From: Pseudomonas sp. S06B 330
Lineage (GTDB): Bacteria > Pseudomonadota > Gammaproteobacteria > Pseudomonadales > Pseudomonadaceae
DNA: 64,000 bases
Assembly (NCBI RefSeq): GCF_002845275.2
Contig: NZ_CP088149.1
Span: forward strand, 4,708,501 to 4,772,500
Direction: 5' to 3'
Positions within the stretch are counted from its first letter, which is position 1; each line of letters starts with the position of its first letter. The translations under genes and the position numbers were made by a program. Below, one piece after another: positions 30,590 through 40,848 of this stretch. Under the pieces are notes generated by a model. That model made no database searches, had not been told where the DNA came from, and saw nothing but the letters and a program-made list of their open reading frames with translations.

Positions 30590-31873
30590 TCAAACCCGCT
30601 CGCTGACCACCTGAACATGCAGGTTGCGACCGGCCTTCAAACCAAAGCCGATGGCGCCGACACCCAACACCGCAAAAATCCAGCCCACGGCATTCCAGCC
30701 GCCGGTCATATCGTGCACCAAGCCCACGGCAAAGGGCCCCATCGACGCCAGGGTGTAACCCACACCTTGAGCCATACTCGACAGGTTCGCCGCAACATGC
30801 GCGTCCTTGGAGCGCAGCACAATCAGCGTCAGCGCCAAGGCAAAGGTACCGCCCTGCCCCAGCCCAAGCACCACGGCCCAGCCCCACAAACCATCAAGCG
30901 GCGCATACAGGCAACCGAACAACCCCGCCAACGCCAGCAACATCACCACGACAATGGCCAGACGCTGGTCCTTGCCACGCGTTGCCAGCCACGGTGCACT
31001 GAGCGAGCTGATCAACTGCACGATCACCGAGCCGGAGAGCACCAGGCCCGCCTCGGTCGGCGACAGGCCACGCCCGATGAGAATCGAAGGCAACCAGCCA
31101 AAGACGATATAGGCCAACGATGATTGCAACCCCATGTACAACGTGACCTGCCAGGCCAACGGATCACGCAGCAGGCCACGTACGCGGTAGGCGACGTGAT
31201 GGGCGCCATGTCCATGCCGGGCCTGAGGCAACCAGATAAGCGCTGCCAGCAGCGCCGGAATCAACCAGACGCCCAGCCCCAACGACCAACTGTCCCCCAG
31301 TCGCTCGCTCAAGGGAACGGTGGCGCCTGCCGCCATCGCCGCACCCAGGCACAAAGCCATGGTATAGACCCCGGTCAGGGTCCCGGCATGCTTGGGAAAG
31401 TCGCGTTTGACGATGCCCGGCAACAGTACCCCAATCACGCCGATACTCGCCCCGGCCATAATGCTGCCAACGAAAATACCGGTCGTGCCAAAGGCGCTGC
31501 GCACGGCGATGCCCGCTGCCAAGGTCAGTAGGATGCCGAAGACCACTCGCTCACTGCCAAAACGTCGGGCCAGTATCGGTGCCAACGGTGCAAACAGGCC
31601 CAGACAGAGGACCGGCAACGTGGTCAGCAGGCCCGCTTGTGCGGCGCTCAAACCCAAGCTATCAGAAACCAGGCTAAGCAGCGGCGCCATGCTCGACAAC
31701 GCCGGGCGCAAGTTCAGCGCCACCAGCACCAGACCTACCAGCAACAGCCAAGGGCGCTTGAGCAGCACCGGCTGTTGTTGCACCTGTTCGTCATCGACTT
31801 CGGCGTCGATCAGCAATTCTTCAAGCTCCGGCCCATTGGCCGTCGCAGCGGTTCGAGTAGCGTCATGCGCCAT
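30590..31873 (-). CDS. MFS transporter, CynX/NimT-like
   Basis: This is a 427-residue major-facilitator protein with about 12 membrane helices after a polar 30-residue N-terminus. It has VGLVLVALNLRPALSSMAPLL and GAKVFGSERVVFG-type segments resembling the CynX/NimT (cyanate or nitroimidazole) branch; the loop LARRFGSERVVFGILL stands for the MFS motif A. Cyanate transport is not established, because no cyanase gene (cynS) is nearby. The GntR gene lies 15 bp upstream on the same strand, so the two are probably cotranscribed and the regulator likely controls the transporter. Confidence 0.88.
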   Translation of the reverse strand: MAHDATRTAATANGPELEELLIDAEVDDEQVQQQPVLLKRPWLLLVGLVLVALNLRPALSSMAPLLSLVSDSLGLSAAQAGLLTTLPVLCLGLFAPLAPILARRFGSERVVFGILLTLAAGIAVRSAFGTTGIFVGSIMAGASIGVIGVLLPGIVKRDFPKHAGTLTGVYTMALCLGAAMAAGATVPLSERLGDSWSLGLGVWLIPALLAALIWLPQARHGHGAHHVAYRVRGLLRDPLAWQVTLYMGLQSSLAYIVFGWLPSILIGRGLSPTEAGLVLSGSVIVQLISSLSAPWLATRGKDQRLAIVVVMLLALAGLFGCLYAPLDGLWGWAVVLGLGQGGTFALALTLIVLRSKDAHVAANLSSMAQGVGYTLASMGPFAVGLVHDMTGGWNAVGWIFAVLGVGAIGFGLKAGRNLHVQVVSERV

Positions 31874-31888
31874 GGCAGTCTCGCAAGG

Positions 31889-32539
31889 TCAGGATTCGTT
31901 GATAAGGGTCCGGCTCAGGGCCTTGGCCTTGGCTGAATCGCGATGTTCGATGGCATCGAGAATCTGCCCGTGCAGGTCAAAGACCTGCTGGCAGCGGGGA
32001 GCGTGACTGAGGTTGTGGTGCAAGGTTGCGGCAACCACCCCGGAAAAGTAGCGGTACAGTTCACTCAGGGCCGGGTTGTGTGCAGCATCCACCAGCCGCT
32101 GATGGAAAATCAGGTCGCAGCTGACGTACTGCTCAAGGTCAGCATGAAAATGCTCGCTGCTATGGGCAAGCGCTTCGCGCAGCCCTTGCAGGTCTTCTTC
32201 CGTACGCCGCAATGCGGCCAGGCCAATGGCTTCGGCCTCGAGGATATGCCGGGTTTCCCGCGCCTGCTCCAGGCTGCACCGCGATAAAGCCTGGACCGCC
32301 TGTAACGGATCAACAGCGGTACGCAAGTAGCTGCCATCACCTTGGCGAACTTCGACCAGGCCGCTGAAGGCCAAGACACGCATGGCTTCGCGTACGGTGT
32401 TACGGCTGATGCCCAGTTCACTGGCCAGCTCCGGTTCGGTAGGCAAGCGCTGACCCACGGCCCAAGCGCCGCTGGCGACCCGCTGGCGCAGTTGATCGAC
32501 CGCTTGCTCGACCAAAGAGCGTTTAATAAGTAACGTCAT
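31889..32539 (-). CDS. GntR/FadR-family transcriptional regulator
   Basis: This 216-residue regulator has an N-terminal winged helix (LRQRVASGAWAVGQRLPTEPELASELGISRNTVREAMRVLAFSG is the core region, about residues 14-57) and an all-helical FCD ligand domain with the conserved Asp/His metal-type positions (DLIFHQRLVDAAHNPAL). I chose the ATG at 32539; an in-frame TTG nine bases upstream is possible. It directly precedes the MFS transporter gene and probably represses it in the absence of a metabolite. The ligand is unknown. Confidence 0.9.
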   Translation of the reverse strand: MTLLIKRSLVEQAVDQLRQRVASGAWAVGQRLPTEPELASELGISRNTVREAMRVLAFSGLVEVRQGDGSYLRTAVDPLQAVQALSRCSLEQARETRHILEAEAIGLAALRRTEEDLQGLREALAHSSEHFHADLEQYVSCDLIFHQRLVDAAHNPALSELYRYFSGVVAATLHHNLSHAPRCQQVFDLHGQILDAIEHRDSAKAKALSRTLINES

Positions 32540-32560
32540 GACATCCAATCATCGGATGAA
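32538..32560. promoter_or_regulatory. Dyad at the GntR-gene start, possible autoregulatory operator
   Basis: CATCC-AATCATC-GGATG (5-bp arms, 7-bp spacer) lies immediately upstream of the ATG. FadR-type regulators often bind dyads at their own promoter, but the sequence does not match the FadR consensus, so this is a weak call. Confidence 0.3.
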
Positions 32561-32600
32561 TTCGGAGAAGAAGGATAGCGCTTTGTTTTCCGGGAATGCA

Positions 32601-32660
32601 ATCGCGGGGCAAGCTCGCTCCCACCGGGCCGGACCCGTGGGAGCGAGCTTGCCCCGCGAT
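32601..32660. repeat. Perfect 24-bp inverted REP pair (GCGGGGCAAGCTCGCTCCCAC subtype)
   Basis: Two 24-bp arms that are exact reverse complements surround a 12-bp loop. It is a third REP subfamily in this window, and the most symmetrical. It lies between the GntR gene start and the hisC stop; the 136 bp between these genes hold little else. Confidence 0.93.
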
Positions 32661-32675
32661 GATGACAACGCCGTA

Positions 32676-33722
32676 TCAGTTCAACGCATCAAGCAGCGCC
32701 TGATTCTGCTCCGGTGTACCGATAGTGATGCGCAGGAACTGGGCAATACGCTCTTGCTTGAAGTGACGCACGATCACCCCCTGCTCGCGCAACTTGGCTG
32801 CCAGCTCACTGGCATCGTGCTGCGGGTGCCGGGCGAAGATGAAGTTAGCCGCTGAGGGTAGCACCTCGAAACCACGAGTAGAAAGTTCGCCCACCAATCG
32901 CTGGCGACTGTCGATCACCTTGCCGCAGGTCTCATCGAAGTAGGCACGGTCTTCAAATGCCGCCGCGGCCCCCACGATTGCCATGCGATCGAGCGGATAG
33001 GAGTTGAAGCTATTTTTGATCCGCTCCAAGGCTTCAATCAGGTCAGGGTGACCAACCGCCAAGCCCACCCGCAAGCCCGCCAACGAGCGCGACTTAGAGA
33101 GGGTCTGTGTTACCAGCAGGTTGTCATAACGATCAACCAGGCTAATCGCCGTCTCGCCACCGAAGTCTATGTAGGCCTCGTCAACCACCACAACCGATTG
33201 CGGGTTGGCCTTGAGCAATTGCTCGATAGCCTCCAGCGCCAACAGGCAACCAGTCGGGGCATTGGGGTTAGGGAAGATGATCCCGCCATTGGGCTTGGCA
33301 TAATCCTCGACCCTAATCTGGAACTGTTCGTCCAGCGCTACCGTCTCGAAGGGAATTCCATACAAACCGCAATAAACCGGATAGAAGCTGTAGCTGATAT
33401 CCGGGAACAGCAACGGTGCGCCGTGCTGGAACAGACCGTGGAAAATGTGTGCCAGCACTTCGTCCGAACCGTTGCCGAGGAACACCTGGTTGCCCTTGAC
33501 CCCGTAGTAATCCGCCACCGCCTGCTTTAACAGGTCGCTGTTGGGATCTGGGTACAAGCGCAGGTTGTCGTTCAACTCACCACGCATGGCCTCCAGCGCC
33601 TTGGGCGACGGGCCATAGGGGTTCTCGTTGGTGTTGAGCTTGACCAGCTTGGCCAGCTTCGGCTGCTCACCCGGAACGTAAGGCACCAAGTCCTTGACGA
33701 AGGGGCTCCAGAATTTACTCAT
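32676..33722 (-). CDS. hisC: Histidinol-phosphate aminotransferase HisC
   Basis: HisC is a PLP enzyme of histidine synthesis that converts imidazole acetol phosphate to histidinol phosphate. The 348-residue protein has the class I/II aminotransferase pattern: [14 protein letters not shown] at the start, DEAYIDFGG, and the PLP lysine in [14 protein letters not shown]. It begins [20 protein letters not shown], as expected for this HisC subgroup. It follows hisD after 2 bp, so the genes are coupled. It is the last gene of the ibaG-murA-hisG-hisD-hisC group. Confidence 0.96.
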   Translation of the reverse strand: MSKFWSPFVKDLVPYVPGEQPKLAKLVKLNTNENPYGPSPKALEAMRGELNDNLRLYPDPNSDLLKQAVADYYGVKGNQVFLGNGSDEVLAHIFHGLFQHGAPLLFPDISYSFYPVYCGLYGIPFETVALDEQFQIRVEDYAKPNGGIIFPNPNAPTGCLLALEAIEQLLKANPQSVVVVDEAYIDFGGETAISLVDRYDNLLVTQTLSKSRSLAGLRVGLAVGHPDLIEALERIKNSFNSYPLDRMAIVGAAAAFEDRAYFDETCGKVIDSRQRLVGELSTRGFEVLPSAANFIFARHPQHDASELAAKLREQGVIVRHFKQERIAQFLRITIGTPEQNQALLDALN

Positions 33723-33724
33723 GC

Positions 33725-35050
33725 TCAGTTCCCCTCTTTGTCGGCAAGGATGCGGTATTCGGCACTGCGGGCGTGGGCGGTCAGCGATTCACCTCGGGCC
33801 AGTACGGAGGCGGTGTGGCCCAGTTCCGAAGCGCCCTGCTCGGAACAAAAGATGATCGACGAACGCTTCTGGAAGTCATACACCCCCAGTGGCGACGAGA
33901 AGCGCGCGGTGCCCGAGGTCGGCAGCACGTGATTGGGACCTGCACAGTAGTCGCCCAGGGCTTCGCTGGTGTGACGGCCCATGAAGATCGCGCCGGCGTG
34001 GCGAATGTGTGGCAGCCAAGCTTGCGGGTCGGCCACCGACAGCTCCAAGTGTTCAGGCGCGATGCGGTTGGCGACCTCCATGGCCTGCTGCATGTCACGC
34101 ACCTGAATCAGCGCGCCACGCGCGTTGATCGAGGTCTTGATGATCTCGGCACGCTCCATGGTCGGCAGCAATTTATCGATGCTGGCAGCCACCTTGTCGA
34201 GGAAATCGGCATCCGGACTGACCAGAATCGACTGGGCATCTTCATCGTGCTCGGCCTGAGAGAACAGGTCCATGGCAATCCAATCAGGATCAGTCTGACC
34301 ATCACAGACCACCAGAATTTCCGAAGGACCGGCAATCATGTCGATGCCGACCTGACCAAACACATGACGTTTCGCCGTGGCGACATAGATGTTGCCAGGG
34401 CCCACCACCTTATCCACCTGAGGCACGCTTTCGGTGCCATAGGCCAGTGCCGCTACCGCCTGAGCGCCACCGATGGTGAACACCCGGTCAACGCCGGCAA
34501 TGCAGGCAGCGGCGAGTACCAGTTCGTTGACTTCGCCGCGCGGGGTTGGCACCACCATCACCACTTCGCCGACACCCGCCACCTTGGCCGGGATCGCGTT
34601 CATCAGTACCGAAGACGGATACGACGCCTTGCCGCCCGGGACATACAAGCCGGCACGGTCCAGCGGGGTGACTTTCTGCCCGAGTACGGTACCGTCAGCT
34701 TCGGTGTAGCTCCAGGAGTCCTGTTTCTGCCGCTCGTGGTAGCTGCGCACACGGCTGGCAGCCTTCTCCAGGGCTTCGCGCTGGGCGGTGGTGATGCGCG
34801 TCAGGGCCAGTTCCAGGCGCTCGCGACCGAGGATCAGGTCGTCGATCGACGTGGCTTCAACGCCATCGAAGCGCTGGGTGAATTCCACCAGCGCCGCGTC
34901 ACCGCGCTCACGCACAGCCTTGATGATGTCGAGCACGCGCTGGTTGACCGCGTCGTCAGAGACACTTTCCCAGCTCAACAGATGATCCAGATGTCGGGCG
35001 AAATCCGGGTCAGCGGCATTGAGTCGGGCAATTGCAGTGGACGTGGTCAT
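33725..35050 (-). CDS. hisD: Histidinol dehydrogenase HisD
   Basis: HisD is a zinc enzyme that makes the last two NAD-dependent oxidations, histidinol to histidine. The 441-residue protein shows the family signature [34 protein letters not shown], in which the catalytic and zinc-ligand residues lie, and [23 protein letters not shown] near the middle. GAGG lies a short distance before the ATG at 35050. It is 126 bp downstream of hisG; the gap shows no terminator. Confidence 0.97.
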   Translation of the reverse strand: MTTSTAIARLNAADPDFARHLDHLLSWESVSDDAVNQRVLDIIKAVRERGDAALVEFTQRFDGVEATSIDDLILGRERLELALTRITTAQREALEKAASRVRSYHERQKQDSWSYTEADGTVLGQKVTPLDRAGLYVPGGKASYPSSVLMNAIPAKVAGVGEVVMVVPTPRGEVNELVLAAACIAGVDRVFTIGGAQAVAALAYGTESVPQVDKVVGPGNIYVATAKRHVFGQVGIDMIAGPSEILVVCDGQTDPDWIAMDLFSQAEHDEDAQSILVSPDADFLDKVAASIDKLLPTMERAEIIKTSINARGALIQVRDMQQAMEVANRIAPEHLELSVADPQAWLPHIRHAGAIFMGRHTSEALGDYCAGPNHVLPTSGTARFSSPLGVYDFQKRSSIIFCSEQGASELGHTASVLARGESLTAHARSAEYRILADKEGN

Positions 35051-35176
35051 AGCGAGGGCCTCAATAAATGGCGAATGCTCAGGCGCCCTAAGCTACCAGT
35101 CCATCCGCGCGGGCACCCGAGAAAATTGGCTATGACGCGGATAGACGGGCGCGACAGCGAAGGTCGCGCGCAGAAG

Positions 35177-35812
35177 TCAGCCGCGGTGTCGCGATTCGAC
35201 AGCCTGACGCAGGGTGTCGATCAGGCTTTGGATGCGGGCGTGCTGCATCTTCATCGAAGCCTTGTTGACCACCAGCCGGGAGCTGATGGTGGCAATCAGT
35301 TCCTGGGGTTCCAGGCCATTGGCACGCAGGGTGTTACCGGTGTCGACAACGTCGATGATCTTGTCCGCCAGGCCGATCAGCGGCGCCAGCTCCATCGAAC
35401 CGTACAACTTGATGATATCGACCTGGCGGCCTTGTTCAGCATAGTAACGCTTGGCGACATTGACGAACTTGGTCGCCACGCGCAAACGGCCCTTGGGCTC
35501 AGCAGCACCAACAGCACCAGCGGTCATCAGCTTGCACTGGGCAATCTGTAGGTCCAGTGGCTCATACAGGCCCTGGCCGCCGTACTCCATCAGCACGTCC
35601 TTGCCAGCCACACCCAGATCGGCGGCGCCATGCTCGACGTAGGTCGGCACGTCGGTAGCCCGTACGATCAACAGGCGCACATCGTCCTGGGTCGTAGGAA
35701 TGATCAGTTTACGGCTCTTGTCCGGGTTCTCGGTCGGCACAATACCGGCCTCCGCCAGCAGCGGCAGGGTATCGTCGAGAATCCGACCTTTGGATAGCGC
35801 GATGGTCAACAT
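35177..35812 (-). CDS. hisG: ATP phosphoribosyltransferase HisG, short form
   Basis: HisG catalyses the first committed step of histidine synthesis, joining ATP and PRPP. At 211 residues this is the short form, which lacks the C-terminal regulatory domain and needs HisZ as partner; hisZ is not in this window. The family signature [15 protein letters not shown] and the segment [23 protein letters not shown] (PRPP loop region DVVDTGNTL) are clear. It follows murA on the same strand after about 107 bp. Confidence 0.96.
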   Translation of the reverse strand: MLTIALSKGRILDDTLPLLAEAGIVPTENPDKSRKLIIPTTQDDVRLLIVRATDVPTYVEHGAADLGVAGKDVLMEYGGQGLYEPLDLQIAQCKLMTAGAVGAAEPKGRLRVATKFVNVAKRYYAEQGRQVDIIKLYGSMELAPLIGLADKIIDVVDTGNTLRANGLEPQELIATISSRLVVNKASMKMQHARIQSLIDTLRQAVESRHRG

Positions 35813-35919
35813 GGGAAACGTCGGTCCTTATGCGGCTACAGCCGGTCAGGCCCGATGAGGCCCGACCGCATTCAATTCGGTGCAGCAATTGGCTGGCGCG
35901 TCCCTGCGCCGGTCACAGA

Positions 35920-37203
<1,284 letters not shown>

Positions 37204-37209
37204 TTAGGC

Positions 37210-37449
37210 TCAGTTGCGCTCAGCCCAGGCTGCGCTGCTGAAAAATTTCATGGTTACCGCATGGATGCTGCCATCGGTGATCCACGGATTAAGATGAGCA
37301 TAGATCTGCTGCTGACGCTTGACCGGGCTCAGGGCCGCCAATTCGTCGCTGATCACGTTCAACTGGAAGTTGCAGCCTTCGCCTTCAACTTCGACCCGGG
37401 TTCCCGGCAACTTTTCTTCAAGGAAGTTCTTAACTTCTACGGCCTGCAT
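37210..37449 (-). CDS. ibaG: BolA-family protein IbaG
   Basis: IbaG is a small acid-stress BolA-like protein thought to work with monothiol glutaredoxins in iron-sulfur handling. The 79-residue protein begins MQAVEVKNFLEEKLPGTRVEVEGEGCNF at the ATG at 37449 and has the BolA helix QRQQQIYAHL-type segment VKRQQQIYAHLNPWITDGSIHAV with its conserved histidine. A longer reading from upstream would run through the terminator of the mla operon and is rejected. It leads murA-hisG-hisD-hisC. Confidence 0.92.
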   Translation of the reverse strand: MQAVEVKNFLEEKLPGTRVEVEGEGCNFQLNVISDELAALSPVKRQQQIYAHLNPWITDGSIHAVTMKFFSSAAWAERN

Positions 37450-37488
37450 GCTCAACCTCAATCGGCGCCCTGTGCGCGCGGGTCGGCC

Positions 37489-37517
37489 ATCATACAAAAA
37501 AGCCCCTCGCCTGCGAA
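37489..37517 (-). promoter_or_regulatory. Candidate ibaG-murA promoter overlapping the mla terminator
   Basis: On the minus strand TTCGCA (37517-37512) and TATGAT (37494-37489) are 17 bp apart. The -35 region lies inside the loop of the mla terminator and the -10 immediately follows its T tract. Confidence 0.45.
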
Positions 37518-37548
37518 CCCCGTAATCGAGGACTCTGACAGAGGGGCT
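37495..37548 (-). terminator. Terminator of mlaFEDCB
   Basis: On the minus strand AGCCCCTC and GAGGGGCT pair around a 32-nt loop and are followed by six T. The loop is long for an intrinsic terminator but contains a further CCTCGAT/ACGGGG partial pairing. Confidence 0.75.
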
Positions 37549-37564
37549 GCTCATCGACTGGCGG

Positions 37565-37870
37565 TCATTGCCCCGCCAGCACCTCGTCAAGGTCATAAAC
37601 CCCGGCGATTTCGCGCATGTCCTGAGGCATCGCCCGCACTTCGACAGTCTTGCCGGCTGCCTTGGCATCACGCATGAATGCCAGCAGCAGGGACAAGCCG
37701 ACACTGCTGGACTTCTCGACCTGCGAGCAATCGAGCACCAGCGCCGCGTTCTTGCTCGCCGCGATCAGCGCACTGCCGTGCTTGCGCAGGGCAGGGCCGG
37801 TACGGTAGTCGAGCACCCCAGACAGGCTGAGCACACCGTCCTCACTGAGGGTGATTGTGCTGTCGGTCAT
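37565..37870 (-). CDS. mlaB: STAS-domain protein MlaB
   Basis: MlaB is the cytoplasmic regulatory subunit of the MlaFEDB phospholipid transporter, binding MlaF. The 101-residue protein is one STAS domain (VLSLSGVLDYRTGPALRKHG and VLDCSQVEKSSSVGLSLLLAF); the SSSVGLSLL turn matches the usual serine/threonine site of STAS domains. Its start overlaps the mlaC stop by 4 nt. The last gene of the operon, it is followed by the terminator. Confidence 0.92.
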   Translation of the reverse strand: MTDSTITLSEDGVLSLSGVLDYRTGPALRKHGSALIAASKNAALVLDCSQVEKSSSVGLSLLLAFMRDAKAAGKTVEVRAMPQDMREIAGVYDLDEVLAGQ

Positions 37871-38517
37871 TGCGCTTTCTTCTCGGACTCTTGCTCAGCG
37901 GTTTCCTTGGCCTTGGCCACTTCACCAGCCCAATTGTTAATGGTCATGTCCAAGTTGTTGCCATTGCGATTCATGGCGTCGGCGAACTGGTCACGGAACA
38001 GCTTGCCGATGTTGATGCCATTGACGATCACGTTGCGCACTTTCCATTCGCCATTGAGGTTGGTCAGGGTGTACTGCACCGGATACACGGCACCGCTGTT
38101 CCCCTTGACCGTCATGTCAACGCTGGCGCGGTCAGGACCGTCCTTCTTCTCGGCCCCAACGGTAATGCCCTGATTGTTGTATTCGAGCAGGGCATTTCCA
38201 TAGAACTGCATGAGACTGCGCTTGAAGTTTTCCTCGAAGCGCTTCATTTGCTCCGGGGTGGCCTTGCGCGAGTACTTGACGGTCATGATGCTTCGGGAGA
38301 TACCGTCGGCATCCACTACCGGCCCCAGGTTGGCGTTCAAGGCATCGTAGAAGGCACTTGGATTGGCCTTGTATTGCTCCTTGTTGGCCTTAAGGTCAGC
38401 CAACAACTGCGTGGTGGTCTTCTCGATCACCTGTTTGGGTGATTCGGCAGCCGCGCCAGCCACCAAGGGCAGCGCCGCCAGCAACACCAGCAAGCCGCGT
38501 CGCAAGATCGAAATCAT
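37867..38517 (-). CDS. mlaC: Periplasmic phospholipid-binding protein MlaC (Ttg2D)
   Basis: MlaC ferries phospholipids through the periplasm between the outer-membrane MlaA complex and MlaFEDB. The 216-residue protein has a signal peptide (MISILRRGLLVLLAALPLVAG, cleavage likely near AGA-AA) and the MlaC/Ttg2 domain with PKQVIEKTTTQLLADLKAN and ITVGAEKKDGPDRASVDMTVKGNSG regions. In P. putida this operon is called ttg2 and was found through toluene tolerance. It lies 9 bp after mlaD. Confidence 0.95.
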   Translation of the reverse strand: MISILRRGLLVLLAALPLVAGAAAESPKQVIEKTTTQLLADLKANKEQYKANPSAFYDALNANLGPVVDADGISRSIMTVKYSRKATPEQMKRFEENFKRSLMQFYGNALLEYNNQGITVGAEKKDGPDRASVDMTVKGNSGAVYPVQYTLTNLNGEWKVRNVIVNGINIGKLFRDQFADAMNRNGNNLDMTINNWAGEVAKAKETAEQESEKKAQ

Positions 38518-38526
38518 GGAAACTCC

Positions 38527-38997
38527 TTATTTAGCTTCTTTGCCAACGGTATTGAGCAGGAACTTGCCAATCAGATCTTCCAGCACCAGCGCCGATTGGG
38601 TGTCGTGAATGGTTGCACCATCCTTGAGCACCGCCTCTTCGCCGCCGACGCTGATACCGATGTACTTCTCGCCGAGCAAGCCAGCGGTGAGGATAGATGC
38701 AGTGGAGTCGGTAGGCAGGTTGTCTACGCGTTTTTCCAGTTGCAGCGTCACCCGACCGGTGTACGTGTCACGGTCCAGATCAATGGCGGTGACCTTGCCG
38801 ATTGTCACACCGGCCATGGTCACTTTAGCTCTGACCGTCAAACCGGCGATATTGTCGAAGTAGGCGTAAACTTTATAGCTATCACTACTGCTCGGGCTCG
38901 CCGACAGGCCGCTGACGCGCAGGGCCAGCAGGATCAGTGCCAGGATCCCGGCCAGAAGAAACAGGCCGACACCGATTTCCAGGGTGCGGTTTTGCAT
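38527..38997 (-). CDS. mlaD: MCE-domain protein MlaD (Ttg2C)
   Basis: MlaD is the membrane-anchored hexameric MCE ring of the MlaFEDB complex. The 156-residue protein has one N-terminal membrane helix (about 8-26, GVGLFLLAGILALILLALRV) and one MCE domain with YFDNIAGLTVRAKVTMAGVTIGKV. Its start overlaps the last base of mlaE. The C-terminal helix, ALVLEDLIGKFLLNTVGKEAK, is expected to line the hydrophobic pore. Confidence 0.95.
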   Translation of the reverse strand: MQNRTLEIGVGLFLLAGILALILLALRVSGLSASPSSSDSYKVYAYFDNIAGLTVRAKVTMAGVTIGKVTAIDLDRDTYTGRVTLQLEKRVDNLPTDSTASILTAGLLGEKYIGISVGGEEAVLKDGATIHDTQSALVLEDLIGKFLLNTVGKEAK

Positions 38998-39797
38998 CAG
39001 AAATCTCCAAACATCAAGGCGGTCAGAATAAAGTCCAGACCCAGGACTGCCAATGAGGCATAGACCACGGTCTTGGTAGTGGCACGACTGATTCCCTCTG
39101 AGGTGGGCTCACAGTCATAGCCTTGGAATACGGCAATCCAGGTCACAACAAAGGCAAAAACCACGCTTTTGATTACGCCATTGAGCACGTCATCGGTAAA
39201 CGACACGCTGTTCTGCATGTTGGCCCAGAACGAGCCCTCATAGACTCCCAGCCAGTCCACCGCGACCCAAGACCCACCCCAGATACCGACCACGCTGAAG
39301 ATCAGCGCCAGCATCGGCAGCGAGATAAAGCCCGCCCACAGGCGCGGGGCGATGATGTACTTGAGCGGGTCGACACCGATCGTTTCCAGGCTGGACAACT
39401 GCTCGGTGGACTTCATGTTGCCGATTTCCGCCGTCAATGCGGAGCCGGCACGTCCGGCAAACAGCAATGCTGTGACCACTGGGCCGAGTTCACGCAGCAA
39501 GGTCAGGGCAACCATCTGCCCCACTGCTTGCTCCGAGCCGTACTTGGTCAGGATGCTGAAACCCTGCAAGGCCAGGACCATACCGATAAACACACCGGAG
39601 ACGACAATGATCGCCAGCGACAGCACACCGACCGAATACAGCTGTTTGACCAGCAACTGAAAGCCGCCGCCGGTACCGCTGCGCCCGACCAGCGAGTGCA
39701 GCAAAAACAGAAAGGAGCGCCCGAGCACAGCCAGCACGTCGATGGCCGAGCGGCCAAAGCGACGAATTCGTTCGAGTAAGGATTTTCTGCGCATCAA
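38997..39797 (-). CDS. mlaE: Phospholipid transporter permease MlaE (Ttg2B)
   Basis: MlaE is the permease of the MlaFEDB ABC system. The 266-residue protein has about five membrane segments and the conserved family regions: [55 protein letters not shown] (the EQ-type coupling loop) and [23 protein letters not shown]. Start and stop overlap neighbouring mla genes, showing tight coupling. Confidence 0.96.
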   Translation of the reverse strand: MMRRKSLLERIRRFGRSAIDVLAVLGRSFLFLLHSLVGRSGTGGGFQLLVKQLYSVGVLSLAIIVVSGVFIGMVLALQGFSILTKYGSEQAVGQMVALTLLRELGPVVTALLFAGRAGSALTAEIGNMKSTEQLSSLETIGVDPLKYIIAPRLWAGFISLPMLALIFSVVGIWGGSWVAVDWLGVYEGSFWANMQNSVSFTDDVLNGVIKSVVFAFVVTWIAVFQGYDCEPTSEGISRATTKTVVYASLAVLGLDFILTALMFGDF

Positions 39798-40603
39798 CGC
39801 TTCCCCAGAAGATCGGCGCGGTAATCCGGCGCAGGAAAGTGAAAGGGCACCGGACCGTCCGGATCGCCTTTCATAAATTGACGAATGCGCGGGTTATCGG
39901 AGCCCATCAGCTCGTCCGGCGTGCCCTGACCCAACACTTGGCCATCACCCACCACATAAATGTAATCGGCAATGCTGGCGGTTTCGGCCAGGTCGTGGGA
40001 GACCACGATGCTGGTGATACCCAAAGCATCGTTGAGCAAGCGGATCAGACGCACGAGCACGCCCATGGCGATTGGGTCCTGGCCGACGAAGGGTTCGTCG
40101 TACATGAGGATCTGCGGATCCAGGGCGATCGCCCGAGCCAAAGCGACACGGCGCTTCATGCCGCCGGACAGCTCGTCAGGCATCAGCTCGATGGCACCGC
40201 GCAAGCCCACGGCCTGCAGTTTCATCAGCACGATGTCGCGGATCATTTCATCGGTCAGCTGGGTATGCACGCGCAGCGGAAACGCGACGTTTTCGAACAC
40301 ATCGAGGTCCGTGAACAGCGCACCGCTCTGAAACAGTACCCCCATCTGCTTGCGTGCATCGAACAGATCGCTGCGCGACAAGGTCGGCAGGTTTTGCCCG
40401 GCCACCCAGACTTCGCCACTGGCCGGACGCAACTGTGCGCCCATCAGACGCAACAATGTGGTCTTGCCGCACCCGGAAGGCCCCATGATGCCGGTGACCT
40501 TGCCGCGGGGAATGCGTATATCAACATTACTGAAGATGCTGCGCGAACCGCGCTTGAAGGACACACCCTTCAACTCGACCGCGTAGGCGTTATCAACGCT
40601 CAT
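39794..40603 (-). CDS. mlaF: ABC transporter ATPase MlaF (Ttg2A)
   Basis: MlaF powers the phospholipid transporter. The 269-residue ATPase has Walker [10 protein letters not shown] (about 42-50), the signature LSGGMKRR and Walker [14 protein letters not shown]. The C-terminal extension after the H-loop ([20 protein letters not shown]) contains the [19 protein letters not shown] tail typical of MlaF. It is the first gene of mlaFEDCB and is divergent from kdsD, with 245 bp between them. Confidence 0.96.
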   Translation of the reverse strand: MSVDNAYAVELKGVSFKRGSRSIFSNVDIRIPRGKVTGIMGPSGCGKTTLLRLMGAQLRPASGEVWVAGQNLPTLSRSDLFDARKQMGVLFQSGALFTDLDVFENVAFPLRVHTQLTDEMIRDIVLMKLQAVGLRGAIELMPDELSGGMKRRVALARAIALDPQILMYDEPFVGQDPIAMGVLVRLIRLLNDALGITSIVVSHDLAETASIADYIYVVGDGQVLGQGTPDELMGSDNPRIRQFMKGDPDGPVPFHFPAPDYRADLLGKR

Positions 40604-40692
40604 CTAGACTCCTTGCGATGCAGCCTTCTCACTCAGACGCGCGCCCCCTTCGTGGAGGCACGCACGCCCTGAGCGGGCCGAACAGGGGGCGA

Positions 40693-40722
40693 ACTATAGC
40701 ATCGCTGATAGCTACGCCCCAA
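40693..40722 (-). promoter_or_regulatory. Candidate promoter of mlaFEDCB
   Basis: On the minus strand TTGGGG (40722-40717) and TATAGT (40698-40693) are 18 bp apart, about 90 bp before the mlaF start. The -35 match is moderate. Confidence 0.45.
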
Positions 40723-40808
40723 GGCCACTGCAGTGCTTGTTCAGCAAGGGTTAAGGTAACAGAGCGATGGTATGACAATCACAGGGTGAGGGATTTGCGC
40801 ATAACCGC

Positions 40809-40814
40809 TATAAT
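40809..40814 (+). promoter_or_regulatory. -10 element of the kdsD operon
   Basis: A perfect TATAAT lies 35 bp before the kdsD ATG. No good -35 is seen 16-18 bp upstream (GTGAGG), so an activator or an extended element may help. Confidence 0.5.
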
Positions 40815-40848
40815 CGCCGCCTTTTCATCAGGCAACCCGATTTTCGAC

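Noticed and set aside
30590..31873. A confident cyanate-transporter (cynX) call
   Set aside because: The similarity is general and no cynS or cynT lies nearby, so I kept the broader MFS label.
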